DNA of 64,000 nucleotides from Lepisosteus oculatus. Its lineage: Eukaryota > Chordata > Actinopteri > Semionotiformes > Lepisosteidae. A program made the position numbers and the translations under genes. Positions 33,275 through 44,978 of this stretch are shown here, piece after piece. The notes below the pieces were generated by a model. The model worked only from the letters and a program-made list of their open reading frames with translations. It searched no databases and was not told where the DNA came from. Location: positions 17,538,734 through 17,602,733 of the forward strand of contig NC_090711.1 of NCBI RefSeq assembly GCF_040954835.1, read 5' to 3'. Every line of letters starts with the position of its first letter. Position 1 is the first letter of the stretch.

Positions 33275-33778
33275 TGTGTGTGTGTGTGTGTCCCCGTCCT
33301 CGCAGGCGGGCCCCTTTCGACAGCCGGGCGGTTTCCCTCCAAAAAACTTAGTATATACACCTTTTCTTCCTTTTTTTCCGGCAGGCGGGCAGGCGCGCGC
33401 GTCTGTGTGTGTGTGTGTCCCCGTCCCTCCCGAGAGAGCGCTGCCCCTTGCCTCTGCCCGCAGGTGCCGACGGTCCGCTTTCGCTTGCAGCTCGCTCGGC
33501 ACAGCTGCTGCTGGTGGGAGGGGCCTAAGCTAAGGAGGCCGGCCGGCTGGCGCCCCCCTGCGGCTGCGGTCGTTGTCGGGCCGTTGACAGGAGATCCAAG
33601 AGCAGGGCCCCCGCCCGGGACTGGCGGGCAGGCAGGCGAGCAAGCAGGCAGGCAAGAGAGGGGGAGAGCGGAGTCCGGGCGGCCGGCAGCCGCGTGCGGA
33701 CCGGGCTCCCGAGGCGTCGGCCTGCGCCGCTGCGCGCCAGCCGGACGCCCGCGCGCCCGCCCAAGGCCGGCGTCGGGC

Positions 33779-33966
33779 ATCGCTTCTCGGCCTTTTGGCT
33801 AAGATCAAGTGTAGTATCTGTTCTTATCAGTTTAATATCTGATACGTCCCCCATCGGGGGACCACATATTAAACGGATTTTTGGAACAGGGAGCTGGATC
33901 AGGAGCTTGCTCCGTCCTCTCCACGCATCGGCCCGGTATTGCAGCGCCTCCGGGAGCGGTGCACCA
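33779..33966 (+). ncRNA. RNU2: U2 snRNA gene copy
   Basis: Body as reference; third of the three matching 1,008-bp units. Confidence 0.95.
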
Positions 33967-34248
33967 CCTTCTCTCAGCGGTGAAAAGACAGACGTAGCTA
34001 GCAAGCAAGCAAGCAAGCAAGCAAGCGAGGTGGACTGGAGCTCCTTCTTCTCGGGTCTCGTCTCTCGTCCATCTGTGTGTCTCTCTCTCCCCCTCCCCCT
34101 CCCCGTCTCCGTTCCCGTGCTCCCTCTGTGCACTTTCCCGCGTCTCGACTCTCTGGGCAAGCAGGCCGGCCCCCTTTTCGGCTCCCGTGCGTTTTCCCTC
34201 CAAAAAACTTAGTTTTTTCAGCCTTTTCCCAGGGAGGCAGGCGTGGCT

Positions 34249-34282
<34 letters not shown>

Positions 34283-34786
34283 TGTGTGTGTGTGTGTGTC
34301 CCCGTCCTCGCAGGCGGGCCCCTTTCGACAGCCGGGCGGTTTCCCTCCAAAAAACTTAGTATATACACCTTTTCTTCCTTTTTTTCCGGCAGGCGGGCAG
34401 GCGCGCGCGTCTGTGTGTGTGTGTGTCCCCGTCCCTCCCGAGAGAGCGCTGCCCCTTGCCTCTGCCCGCAGGTGCCGACGGTCCGCTTTCGCTTGCAGCT
34501 CGCTCGGCACAGCTGCTGCTGGTGGGAGGGGCCTAAGCTAAGGAGGCCGGCCGGCTGGCGCCCCCCTGCGGCTGCGGTCGTTGTCGGGCCGTTGACAGGA
34601 GATCCAAGAGCAGGGCCCCCGCCCGGGACTGGCGGGCAGGCAGGCGAGCAAGCAGGCAGGCAAGAGAGGGGGAGAGCGGAGTCCGGGCGGCCGGCAGCCG
34701 CGTGCGGACCGGGCTCCCGAGGCGTCGGCCTGCGCCGCTGCGCGCCAGCCGGACGCCCGCGCGCCCGCCCAAGGCCGGCGTCGGGC

Positions 34787-34974
34787 ATCGCTTCTCGGCC
34801 TTTTGGCTAAGATCAAGTGTAGTATCTGTTCTTATCAGTTTAATATCTGATACGTCCCCCATCGGGGGACCACATATTAAACGGATTTTTGGAACAGGGA
34901 GCTGGATCAGGAGCTTGCTCCGTCCTCTCCACGCATCGGCCCGGTATTGCAGCGCCTCCGGGAGCGGTGCACCA
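34787..34974 (+). ncRNA. RNU2: U2 snRNA gene copy
   Basis: Body as reference; unit 1,004 bp. Confidence 0.95.
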
Positions 34975-35790
34975 CCTTCTCTCAGCGGTGAAAAGACAGA
35001 CGTAGCTAGCAAGCAAGCAAGCAAGCAAGCAAGCGAGGTGGACTGGAGCTCCTTCTTCTCGGGTCTCGTCTCTCGTCCATCTGTGTGTCTCTCTCTCCCC
35101 CTCCCCCTCCCCGTCTCCGTTCCCGTGCTCCCTCTGTGCACTTTCCCGCGTCTCGACTCTCTGGGCAAGCAGGCCGGCCCCCTTTTCGGCTCCCGTGCGT
35201 TTTCCCTCCAAAAAACTTAGTTTTTTCAGCCTTTTCCCAGGGAGGCAGGCGTGGCTTTTGTGTGTGTGTGTGTGTGTGTGTATGTGTGTGTGTGTGTGTG
35301 TGTCCCCGTCCTCGCAGGCGGGCCCCTTTCGACAGCCGGGCGGTTTCCCTCCAAAAAACTTAGTATATACACCTTTTCTTCCTTTTTTTCCGGCAGGCGG
35401 GCAGGCGCGCGCGTCTGTGTGTGTGTGTGTCCCCGTCCCTCCCGAGAGAGCGCTGCCCCTTGCCTCTGCCCGCAGGTGCCGACGGTCCGCTTTCGCTTGC
35501 AGCTCGCTCGGCACAGCTGCTGCTGGTGGGAGGGGCCTAAGCTAAGGAGGCCGGCCGGCTGGCGCCCCCCTGCGGCTGCGGTCGTTGTCGGGCCGTTGAC
35601 AGGAGATCCAAGAGCAGGGCCCCCGCCCGGGACTGGCGGGCAGGCAGGCGAGCAAGCAGGCAGGCAAGAGAGGGGGAGAGCGGAGTCCGGGCGGCCGGCA
35701 GCCGCGTGCGGACCGGGCTCCCGAGGCGTCGGCCTGCGCCGCTGCGCGCCAGCCGGACGCCCGCGCGCCCGCCCAAGGCCGGCGTCGGGC

Positions 35791-35978
35791 ATCGCTTCTC
35801 GGCCTTTTGGCTAAGATCAAGTGTAGTATCTGTTCTTATCAGTTTAATATCTGATACGTCCCCCATCGGGGGACCACATATTAAACGGATTTTTGGAACA
35901 GGGAGCTGGATCAGGAGCTTGCTCCGTCCTCTCCACGCATCGGCCCGGTATTGCAGCGCCTCCGGGAGCGGTGCACCA
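35791..35978 (+). ncRNA. RNU2: U2 snRNA gene copy
   Basis: Body as reference; unit 1,006 bp; last intact copy before the first LINE insert. Confidence 0.95.
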
Positions 35979-36796
35979 CCTTCTCTCAGCGGTGAAAAGA
36001 CAGACGTAGCTAGCAAGCAAGCAAGCAAGCAAGCAAGCGAGGTGGACTGGAGCTCCTTCTTCTCGGGTCTCGTCTCTCGTCCATCTGTGTGTCTCTCTCT
36101 CCCCCTCCCCCTCCCCGTCTCCGTTCCCGTGCTCCCTCTGTGCACTTTCCCGCGTCTCGACTCTCTGGGCAAGCAGGCCGGCCCCCTTTTCGGCTCCCGT
36201 GCGTTTTCCCTCCAAAAAACTTAGTTTTTTCAGCCTTTTCCCAGGGAGGCAGGCGTGGCTTTTGTGTGTGTGTGTGTGTGTGTGTATGTGTGTGTGTGTG
36301 TGTGTGTGTCCCCGTCCTCGCAGGCGGGCCCCTTTCGACAGCCGGGCGGTTTCCCTCCAAAAAACTTAGTATATACACCTTTTCTTCCTTTTTTTCCGGC
36401 AGGCGGGCAGGCGCGCGCGTCTGTGTGTGTGTGTGTCCCCGTCCCTCCCGAGAGAGCGCTGCCCCTTGCCTCTGCCCGCAGGTGCCGACGGTCCGCTTTC
36501 GCTTGCAGCTCGCTCGGCACAGCTGCTGCTGGTGGGAGGGGCCTAAGCTAAGGAGGCCGGCCGGCTGGCGCCCCCCTGCGGCTGCGGTCGTTGTCGGGCC
36601 GTTGACAGGAGATCCAAGAGCAGGGCCCCCGCCCGGGACTGGCGGGCAGGCAGGCGAGCAAGCAGGCAGGCAAGAGAGGGGGAGAGCGGAGTCCGGGCGG
36701 CCGGCAGCCGCGTGCGGACCGGGCTCCCGAGGCGTCGGCCTGCGCCGCTGCGCGCCAGCCGGACGCCCGCGCGCCCGCCCAAGGCCGGCGTCGGGC

Positions 36797-36824
36797 ATCG
36801 CTTCTCGGCCTTTTGGCTAAGATC
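36797..36824 (+). pseudogene. RNU2: U2 5' fragment (nt 1-28) upstream of LINE insert 1
   Basis: U2 nt 1-28, with the full pre-U2 segment, end at gatc where the insert starts. U2 nt 29-38 (aagtgtagta) are missing. This gene is destroyed, but the promoter side is intact and could drive transcription into the insert. Confidence 0.95.
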
Positions 36825-37065
36825 GAGGTTTAAGCCGGCAAGCCCGCAATTCCAAGATCTTAGTCCAGGGGGTCGGGAAGGCGACGGGAAGAGCTGGAAG
36901 GATCAGAAGGCGTGAAGGTCTGAGCGTGGAACGTGGAAGGGAGAAGATCGACGGCGGTGACGAGGAGGAGTGCAGAACGGTGCAGAGTTGGACGGCGGTG
37001 GTGGCAGTTACCTGGAGGCCGTGGAAGGAGTTGGGGCAGCGTGCTGTTGGCGTTCGGCTGGAGCG

Positions 37066-39560
37066 ATGGCGGGATTCCCTGGGCCGAGGAAGGAGCGGAG
37101 GAAGAACTCCCTTCGCTTCGTGTTGCGAGGACGGGAAGGCCTGGGAGCATGGAACAGAGGGAAGTTTAAGGATTTAATTTTGAAGCGTTTTTTGAATGTA
37201 CAGATGCCTGATTTAGTTTGTTTGCAAGATTTTTGTGAACGGGGGATTTTTGATTTGACTTTGATTTCTGAGTCTTTGGTTTGGGAACTTTGGGACTTGA
37301 TACAAGTACGAAGGGAGGAGGCGCCATTGAGCCTCTTTAAAGTAGAACCGTGGTTTGCGGGGAATTTGAAAGGCATGACTGTTTTTGTGTTGGATCCTTT
37401 CGTTTCAGAGGAGGACTTAGAGGGGTTTTTGGGGAAGTATGTGACATTGTATGGAAGAGGGAAGAAGGAACGGGATGAAGATGGCGTGTGGACTGGGAAG
37501 CGGCGGTATTGGATGAGTCTGCGTCAGTGTCCGGCGGCTGAGGAGGGGTGCTTCACCCCCCGGCGTTTTTCGAAATAGGCTCGGACGGGGCATACCTGTC
37601 TTATCCGGGCCAGCCCCGGGTGTGTTGGAAATGTTTTGAACTGGGACATTATGCGAAGCAATGTGGAACTATGAACTGTGGTCAGTGTGGATCACGAAGG
37701 CACGGGACAAAGGATTGTGTACGATGTTTTGTATGTGGGGAATGGGGTCATCTGCAGAGGGATTGTTTGAGGGGAAGGGGAAAAGTCTTTGTACAGGAAG
37801 TTGGTGTGAAGGAACAAAAGGGGGCAGAAGAGGTAGGGGGAGGTGTGACAGTTGGGGACGGGGAGGTGAGTGTGCATGATATGAGTGAGGTGTGCGTGGA
37901 GGTCAGGGAATTAGATAGGGAGGGAACGGGTGGGGGTGCCGAGGGAGGTAGTTGTGAGAGTGTGGTAAAGGGAATGGATAGGGTACAAGAGGAGATGTTG
38001 AAGGTAGAGGATAAAGTTACAGGGGAAGGTGTGGGGAGTTTGAGGGTAAACGGAATGCGACCAGCTGAAGAGTTTCAATTGAGTGAAGGGCCAAGCGTAG
38101 CTGAAACAATAAGTAGTGTTTCTAAAGAGGGTGGGAGTGGGAACATTGTGGGGTTAAAGCGTGAATCAGGGGAAGGGGCGAAGGATTGTGTGCATGTGGA
38201 GATGTTGAAAGGGGAGGTAATGGGAAGTTTGAATGTGGGAGAAGGTGTGGGGTGTACGGTGGAGAAGGTTAAAAAAGAAACTGGGAAAAACAAGGAGGGC
38301 GAGGGAGGTAAGAGTAAGTTGGCGGGAGAGGAGATGAAAGATGGTGTGCATGTGGAGACGCCGAAGGAAGAGGTAATGGAAAGTTTGAATGTGGGAGAAG
38401 GTGTGGGGTGTACGGAGGAGAAGGTTAAAAAAGAAACCGGGAAAAACAAGGAAGGTGTGGCATCAAGAGGTGGAGAGCGGATTAAGGATGGAATGAGCAA
38501 AGAACGAGTGGAGGGTGCCGAGGGAGGTAAGGGTAAATTGGCGGGGGAGAGAACGGGCTGTATGCAAGAGGAGATGTTGAAGGTAGAGGATAAGGGGAAG
38601 ATGAGCGTAGGTGAAGGGGAGGGGAATATGAGGGTAAAGGAAAAACGAATAGTAAAAGCAGGTGTTGTAGGTAAGGAGGAATTAGTGGAGGGGGTGAAGA
38701 ATGGTGTGCATGTGGAGACGTCGAAAGGAGAGGTAGTGGAAAGTTTGAAGGTAGGAGAAGTGGTGGGGAGTATAAAAGGGAAAGGTAAAAAAGAAATGGG
38801 GAAAAACAAGGAAGGTGCAATATCAGGAGGTGGAGAGGTGATTAAAGATCGAATGAGTAAAGAACGAGTGGAGAGGTGTCAGCAGAGACCTAAAGTGGAG
38901 GGTGTGAGAGAAGTAGCCTCAAAAGTAAGTGTGAAGGGAAGTAGTAGTGACATTAGAGATAAGGGAATGCTTACTTGGGAGTTTACGGATAGCGATGTTG
39001 AGAGAGAGCATGAGGAGGATGTTAAACAGTGTGAAAAGGAGTGGAAGAAGGAAGGGTATACTGAAGGGTTGGTGAGGATACCGTTAACGTGCATTTCGTG
39101 GGACGTAACACCTGGACCGAAGGTAAAAGAAATTGAGCTGAATGAGGAGAATTTTCCACCCTTGGGGTCTGCAGAGGCCATGAAGGGGAAAAAGAGTACG
39201 AAAAAGAAATCCGATTCAGGGGTGAGTGTTGAGAAAGGTGAATGTAAAAGTAAGTGTGTAAGTGGAGGAGGGGGTGCCCAGAGACAATGTCCAGAGATCA
39301 AGGACATTCAGTGTAAAGTGTGGGAGGAGACTAGTCTCCACCCTGAATGGCAGAGAGTGGTGATGGCTAAATGGAAGAAATGTTTGGCTACAATAAGTGA
39401 AGTGGAACGACGGTTTCCAGAGAGTCGTATTGAGCTAATAAAGGACGGGGATATTCCAGTGAAGTTTCGGATAGGTGGGAAGACAGCGAAGGAGTGCGGC
39501 CAGACAGCGAGAGAGCTGCATAAAGCATTAACTATAAGTTTAGATTTTGATCGGCGGTAA
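37066..39560 (+). CDS. LINE ORF1 (three CCHC knuckles, ZCCHC3-like), one frame slip
   Basis: The start is ATG 37066 (MAGFPGPRKERRKN), chosen because it aligns with the N-terminus of the second insert's ORF1. The N-terminal part (37066 to about 37545) contains LVCLQDFCERGIFDLTLIS and an RRM-like DPFVSEEDLEGFLGKY...WTGKRRYW pattern. The frame then changes within the G-rich run at about 37543-37548 and continues 37548-39560 (670 codons). CCHC knuckles lie at codons 26-39, 44-57 and 60-73 of that part, all CX2CX4HX4C. A long Lys/Glu/Gly-rich middle has three in-frame repeats starting near 38188, 38344 and 38704. A C-terminal domain ends in SRIELIKDGDIPVKFRIGG...LHKALTISLDF. The order PGQPRVC-knuckles resembles vertebrate ZCCHC3 proteins. 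It is probably a nucleic-acid-binding chaperone packaging the element RNA. The slip may be a genuine mutation or a homopolymer error. Confidence 0.8.
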
Positions 39561-39760
39561 TTTTTGTTATGATGGAAGCATTTAGGTGGTGAAGAGTATG
39601 GGATGATCTGAGAATAGAGAACAGTTCATTTGAATAAGGGGTGGGATTATGATAATGAATGGTTTTGTGAAGTTTGGGGTTTTTGTTGGGAAGTTTGGTT
39701 TCAAGGTTTTGGATTTTTGTTTAATGAATTGTGGTTTGATGTATTTTGTATTTTTGTAAT

Positions 39761-39788
<28 letters not shown>
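39561..39788 (+). other. 3' UTR and poly(A) tail of insert 1
   Basis: 200 nt of T/G-rich sequence end in TTTTTGTAATAAA (39751-39763), with AATAAA merging into a 28-nt A run (39761-39788). There is no room for ORF2. Confidence 0.85.
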
Positions 39789-39792
<4 letters not shown>

Positions 39793-39937
39793 TTCTTATC
39801 AGTTTAATATCTGATACGTCCCCATCGGGGGACCACATATTAAACGGATTTTTGGAACAGGGAGCTGGATCAGGAGCTTGCTCCGTCCTCTCCACGCATC
39901 GGCCCGGTATTGCAGCGCCTCCGGGAGCGGTGCACCA
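39789..39937 (+). pseudogene. RNU2: U2 3' fragment (nt 39-188) after LINE insert 1
   Basis: It begins tctgttcttatc directly after the A run. One C is missing in the IIb loop side (gtccccatc). The 3' box follows. It has no promoter. The next copy starts at 40760. Confidence 0.95.
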
Positions 39938-40240
39938 CCTTCTCTCAGCGGTGAAAAGACAGACGTAGCTAGCAAGCAAGCAAGCAAGCAAGCAAGCGAG
40001 GTGGACTGGAGCTCCTTCTTCTCGGGTCTCGTCTCTCGTCCATCTGTGTGTCTCTCTCTCCCCCTCCCCCTCCCCGTCTCCGTTCCCGTGCTCCCTCTGT
40101 GCACTTTCCCGCGTCTCGACTCTCTGGGCAAGCAGGCCGGCCCCCTTTTCGGCTCCCGTGCGTTTTCCCTCCAAAAAACTTAGTTTTTTCAGCCTTTTCC
40201 CAGGGAGGCAGGCGTGGCTTTTGTGTGTGTGTGTGTGTGT

Positions 40241-40272
<32 letters not shown>

Positions 40273-40759
40273 CCCCGTCCTCGCAGGCGGGCCCCTTTCG
40301 ACAGCCGGGCGGTTTCCCTCCAAAAAACTTAGTATATACACCTTTTCTTCCTTTTTTTCCGGCAGGCGGGCAGGCGCGCGCGTCTGTGTGTGTGTGTGTC
40401 CCCGTCCCTCCCGAGAGAGCGCTGCCCCTTGCCTCTGCCCGCAGGTGCCGACGGTCCGCTTTCGCTTGCAGCTCGCTCGGCACAGCTGCTGCTGGTGGGA
40501 GGGGCCTAAGCTAAGGAGGCCGGCCGGCTGGCGCCCCCCTGCGGCTGCGGTCGTTGTCGGGCCGTTGACAGGAGATCCAAGAGCAGGGCCCCCGCCCGGG
40601 ACTGGCGGGCAGGCAGGCGAGCAAGCAGGCAGGCAAGAGAGGGGGAGAGCGGAGTCCGGGCGGCCGGCAGCCGCGTGCGGACCGGGCTCCCGAGGCGTCG
40701 GCCTGCGCCGCTGCGCGCCAGCCGGACGCCCGCGCGCCCGCCCAAGGCCGGCGTCGGGC

Positions 40760-40947
40760 ATCGCTTCTCGGCCTTTTGGCTAAGATCAAGTGTAGTATCT
40801 GTTCTTATCAGTTTAATATCTGATACGTCCCCCATCGGGGGACCACATATTAAACGGATTTTTGGAACAGGGAGCTGGATCAGGAGCTTGCTCCGTCCTC
40901 TCCACGCATCGGCCCGGTATTGCAGCGCCTCCGGGAGCGGTGCACCA
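40760..40947 (+). ncRNA. RNU2: U2 snRNA gene copy
   Basis: First intact copy after insert 1; unit 1,010 bp. Confidence 0.95.
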
Positions 40948-41227
40948 CCTTCTCTCAGCGGTGAAAAGACAGACGTAGCTAGCAAGCAAGCAAGCAAGCA
41001 AGCAAGCGAGGTGGACTGGAGCTCCTTCTTCTCGGGTCTCGTCTCTCGTCCATCTGTGTGTCTCTCTCTCCCCCTCCCCCTCCCCGTCTCCGTTCCCGTG
41101 CTCCCTCTGTGCACTTTCCCGCGTCTCGACTCTCTGGGCAAGCAGGCCGGCCCCCTTTTCGGCTCCCGTGCGTTTTCCCTCCAAAAAACTTAGTTTTTTC
41201 AGCCTTTTCCCAGGGAGGCAGGCGTGG

Positions 41228-41265
<38 letters not shown>

Positions 41266-41769
41266 TGTGTGTGTGTGTGTGTCCCCGTCCTCGCAGGCGG
41301 GCCCCTTTCGACAGCCGGGCGGTTTCCCTCCAAAAAACTTAGTATATACACCTTTTCTTCCTTTTTTTCCGGCAGGCGGGCAGGCGCGCGCGTCTGTGTG
41401 TGTGTGTGTCCCCGTCCCTCCCGAGAGAGCGCTGCCCCTTGCCTCTGCCCGCAGGTGCCGACGGTCCGCTTTCGCTTGCAGCTCGCTCGGCACAGCTGCT
41501 GCTGGTGGGAGGGGCCTAAGCTAAGGAGGCCGGCCGGCTGGCGCCCCCCTGCGGCTGCGGTCGTTGTCGGGCCGTTGACAGGAGATCCAAGAGCAGGGCC
41601 CCCGCCCGGGACTGGCGGGCAGGCAGGCGAGCAAGCAGGCAGGCAAGAGAGGGGGAGAGCGGAGTCCGGGCGGCCGGCAGCCGCGTGCGGACCGGGCTCC
41701 CGAGGCGTCGGCCTGCGCCGCTGCGCGCCAGCCGGACGCCCGCGCGCCCGCCCAAGGCCGGCGTCGGGC

Positions 41770-41957
41770 ATCGCTTCTCGGCCTTTTGGCTAAGATCAAG
41801 TGTAGTATCTGTTCTTATCAGTTTAATATCTGATACGTCCCCCATCGGGGGACCACATATTAAACGGATTTTTGGAACAGGGAGCTGGATCAGGAGCTTG
41901 CTCCGTCCTCTCCACGCATCGGCCCGGTATTGCAGCGCCTCCGGGAGCGGTGCACCA
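41770..41957 (+). ncRNA. RNU2: U2 snRNA gene copy
   Basis: Body as reference; unit 1,006 bp. Confidence 0.95.
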
Positions 41958-42775
41958 CCTTCTCTCAGCGGTGAAAAGACAGACGTAGCTAGCAAGCAAG
42001 CAAGCAAGCAAGCAAGCGAGGTGGACTGGAGCTCCTTCTTCTCGGGTCTCGTCTCTCGTCCATCTGTGTGTCTCTCTCTCCCCCTCCCCCTCCCCGTCTC
42101 CGTTCCCGTGCTCCCTCTGTGCACTTTCCCGCGTCTCGACTCTCTGGGCAAGCAGGCCGGCCCCCTTTTCGGCTCCCGTGCGTTTTCCCTCCAAAAAACT
42201 TAGTTTTTTCAGCCTTTTCCCAGGGAGGCAGGCGTGGCTTTTGTGTGTGTGTGTGTGTGTGTGTATGTGTGTGTGTGTGTGTGTGTGTCCCCGTCCTCGC
42301 AGGCGGGCCCCTTTCGACAGCCGGGCGGTTTCCCTCCAAAAAACTTAGTATATACACCTTTTCTTCCTTTTTTTCCGGCAGGCGGGCAGGCGCGCGCGTC
42401 TGTGTGTGTGTGTGTCCCCGTCCCTCCCGAGAGAGCGCTGCCCCTTGCCTCTGCCCGCAGGTGCCGACGGTCCGCTTTCGCTTGCAGCTCGCTCGGCACA
42501 GCTGCTGCTGGTGGGAGGGGCCTAAGCTAAGGAGGCCGGCCGGCTGGCGCCCCCCTGCGGCTGCGGTCGTTGTCGGGCCGTTGACAGGAGATCCAAGAGC
42601 AGGGCCCCCGCCCGGGACTGGCGGGCAGGCAGGCGAGCAAGCAGGCAGGCAAGAGAGGGGGAGAGCGGAGTCCGGGCGGCCGGCAGCCGCGTGCGGACCG
42701 GGCTCCCGAGGCGTCGGCCTGCGCCGCTGCGCGCCAGCCGGACGCCCGCGCGCCCGCCCAAGGCCGGCGTCGGGC

Positions 42776-42963
42776 ATCGCTTCTCGGCCTTTTGGCTAAG
42801 ATCAAGTGTAGTATCTGTTCTTATCAGTTTAATATCTGATACGTCCCCCATCGGGGGACCACATATTAAACGGATTTTTGGAACAGGGAGCTGGATCAGG
42901 AGCTTGCTCCGTCCTCTCCACGCATCGGCCCGGTATTGCAGCGCCTCCGGGAGCGGTGCACCA
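42776..42963 (+). ncRNA. RNU2: U2 snRNA gene copy
   Basis: Body as reference; unit 1,010 bp, with the same GT-tract pattern as the unit at 40760. Confidence 0.95.
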
Positions 42964-43243
42964 CCTTCTCTCAGCGGTGAAAAGACAGACGTAGCTAGCA
43001 AGCAAGCAAGCAAGCAAGCAAGCGAGGTGGACTGGAGCTCCTTCTTCTCGGGTCTCGTCTCTCGTCCATCTGTGTGTCTCTCTCTCCCCCTCCCCCTCCC
43101 CGTCTCCGTTCCCGTGCTCCCTCTGTGCACTTTCCCGCGTCTCGACTCTCTGGGCAAGCAGGCCGGCCCCCTTTTCGGCTCCCGTGCGTTTTCCCTCCAA
43201 AAAACTTAGTTTTTTCAGCCTTTTCCCAGGGAGGCAGGCGTGG

Positions 43244-43281
<38 letters not shown>

Positions 43282-43785
43282 TGTGTGTGTGTGTGTGTCC
43301 CCGTCCTCGCAGGCGGGCCCCTTTCGACAGCCGGGCGGTTTCCCTCCAAAAAACTTAGTATATACACCTTTTCTTCCTTTTTTTCCGGCAGGCGGGCAGG
43401 CGCGCGCGTCTGTGTGTGTGTGTGTCCCCGTCCCTCCCGAGAGAGCGCTGCCCCTTGCCTCTGCCCGCAGGTGCCGACGGTCCGCTTTCGCTTGCAGCTC
43501 GCTCGGCACAGCTGCTGCTGGTGGGAGGGGCCTAAGCTAAGGAGGCCGGCCGGCTGGCGCCCCCCTGCGGCTGCGGTCGTTGTCGGGCCGTTGACAGGAG
43601 ATCCAAGAGCAGGGCCCCCGCCCGGGACTGGCGGGCAGGCAGGCGAGCAAGCAGGCAGGCAAGAGAGGGGGAGAGCGGAGTCCGGGCGGCCGGCAGCCGC
43701 GTGCGGACCGGGCTCCCGAGGCGTCGGCCTGCGCCGCTGCGCGCCAGCCGGACGCCCGCGCGCCCGCCCAAGGCCGGCGTCGGGC

Positions 43786-43973
43786 ATCGCTTCTCGGCCT
43801 TTTGGCTAAGATCAAGTGTAGTATCTGTTCTTATCAGTTTAATATCTGATACGTCCCCCATCGGGGGACCACATATTAAACGGATTTTTGGAACAGGGAG
43901 CTGGATCAGGAGCTTGCTCCGTCCTCTCCACGCATCGGCCCGGTATTGCAGCGCCTCCGGGAGCGGTGCACCA
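43786..43973 (+). ncRNA. RNU2: U2 snRNA gene copy
   Basis: Body as reference; unit 1,008 bp. Confidence 0.95.
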
Positions 43974-44793
43974 CCTTCTCTCAGCGGTGAAAAGACAGAC
44001 GTAGCTAGCAAGCAAGCAAGCAAGCAAGCAAGCGAGGTGGACTGGAGCTCCTTCTTCTCGGGTCTCGTCTCTCGTCCATCTGTGTGTCTCTCTCTCCCCC
44101 TCCCCCTCCCCGTCTCCGTTCCCGTGCTCCCTCTGTGCACTTTCCCGCGTCTCGACTCTCTGGGCAAGCAGGCCGGCCCCCTTTTCGGCTCCCGTGCGTT
44201 TTCCCTCCAAAAAACTTAGTTTTTTCAGCCTTTTCCCAGGGAGGCAGGCGTGGCTTTTGTGTGTGTGTGTGTGTGTGTGTATGTGTGTGTGTGTGTGTGT
44301 GTGTGTCCCCGTCCTCGCAGGCGGGCCCCTTTCGACAGCCGGGCGGTTTCCCTCCAAAAAACTTAGTATATACACCTTTTCTTCCTTTTTTTCCGGCAGG
44401 CGGGCAGGCGCGCGCGTCTGTGTGTGTGTGTGTCCCCGTCCCTCCCGAGAGAGCGCTGCCCCTTGCCTCTGCCCGCAGGTGCCGACGGTCCGCTTTCGCT
44501 TGCAGCTCGCTCGGCACAGCTGCTGCTGGTGGGAGGGGCCTAAGCTAAGGAGGCCGGCCGGCTGGCGCCCCCCTGCGGCTGCGGTCGTTGTCGGGCCGTT
44601 GACAGGAGATCCAAGAGCAGGGCCCCCGCCCGGGACTGGCGGGCAGGCAGGCGAGCAAGCAGGCAGGCAAGAGAGGGGGAGAGCGGAGTCCGGGCGGCCG
44701 GCAGCCGCGTGCGGACCGGGCTCCCGAGGCGTCGGCCTGCGCCGCTGCGCGCCAGCCGGACGCCCGCGCGCCCGCCCAAGGCCGGCGTCGGGC

Positions 44794-44978
44794 ATCGCTT
44801 CTCGGCCTTTTGGCTAAGATCAAGTGTATCTGTTCTTATCAGTTTAATATCTGATACGTCCCCCATCGGGGGACCACATATTAAACGGATTTTTGGAACA
44901 GGGAGCTGGATCAGGAGCTTGCTCCGTCCTCTCCACGCATCGGCCCGGTATTGCAGCGCCTCCGGGAGCGGTGCACCA
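44794..44978 (+). ncRNA. RNU2: Variant U2 snRNA gene lacking one GUA of the GUAGUA box
   Basis: It reads aagtgtatctg where all other copies read aagtgtagtatctg. Three nucleotides of the branch-point recognition box are deleted; the rest of the body is intact. The RNA would be 185 nt and should not pair normally with branch sites. It is probably a dead copy, or a variant U2 if expressed. Unit 1,007 bp. Confidence 0.9.

Larger units (their letters stand above)
36825..39788 (+). mobile_element. ORF1-only U2-targeted non-LTR retrotransposon, insert 1 (L1/Tx1 clade, Keno-like)
   Basis: A 2,964-bp insert in the middle of a U2 gene, in the same orientation. It comprises a GC-rich 5' UTR (36825-37065), ORF1 (37066-39560), a 200-nt 3' UTR with the terminal TTTTTGTAATAAA, and 28 A before U2 nt 39. 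No endonuclease or reverse-transcriptase sequence exists between ORF1 and the tail. No target-site duplication is present; instead 10 nt of U2 are lost. U2-specific LINEs known from the literature include Keno (Tx1 clade) and Utopia. The CCHC-type ORF1 and the poly(A) favour the Tx1/L1 side. The lack of ORF2 is either the family's design or the result of internal deletion. The sense strand is strikingly poor in C. Confidence 0.85.

Noticed and set aside
36825-37065. GC-rich 5' end of insert 1 as a possible exon of a host gene
   Set aside because: It is bounded by the U2 junction and leads straight into the element's ORF1. It is better explained as the LINE 5' UTR.
37692-38820. Minus-strand open frames rich in Pro/Ser/Leu opposite ORF1 of insert 1
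   Set aside because: They mirror the C-poor sense strand, which has few TTA/CTA/TCA complements. There is no start context or domain.
39561-39788. A hidden ORF2 or reverse-transcriptase remnant after ORF1
   Set aside because: Only 200 nt remain before poly(A) in insert 1 and 363 nt in insert 2. Neither shows any reverse-transcriptase or endonuclease motif in any frame.
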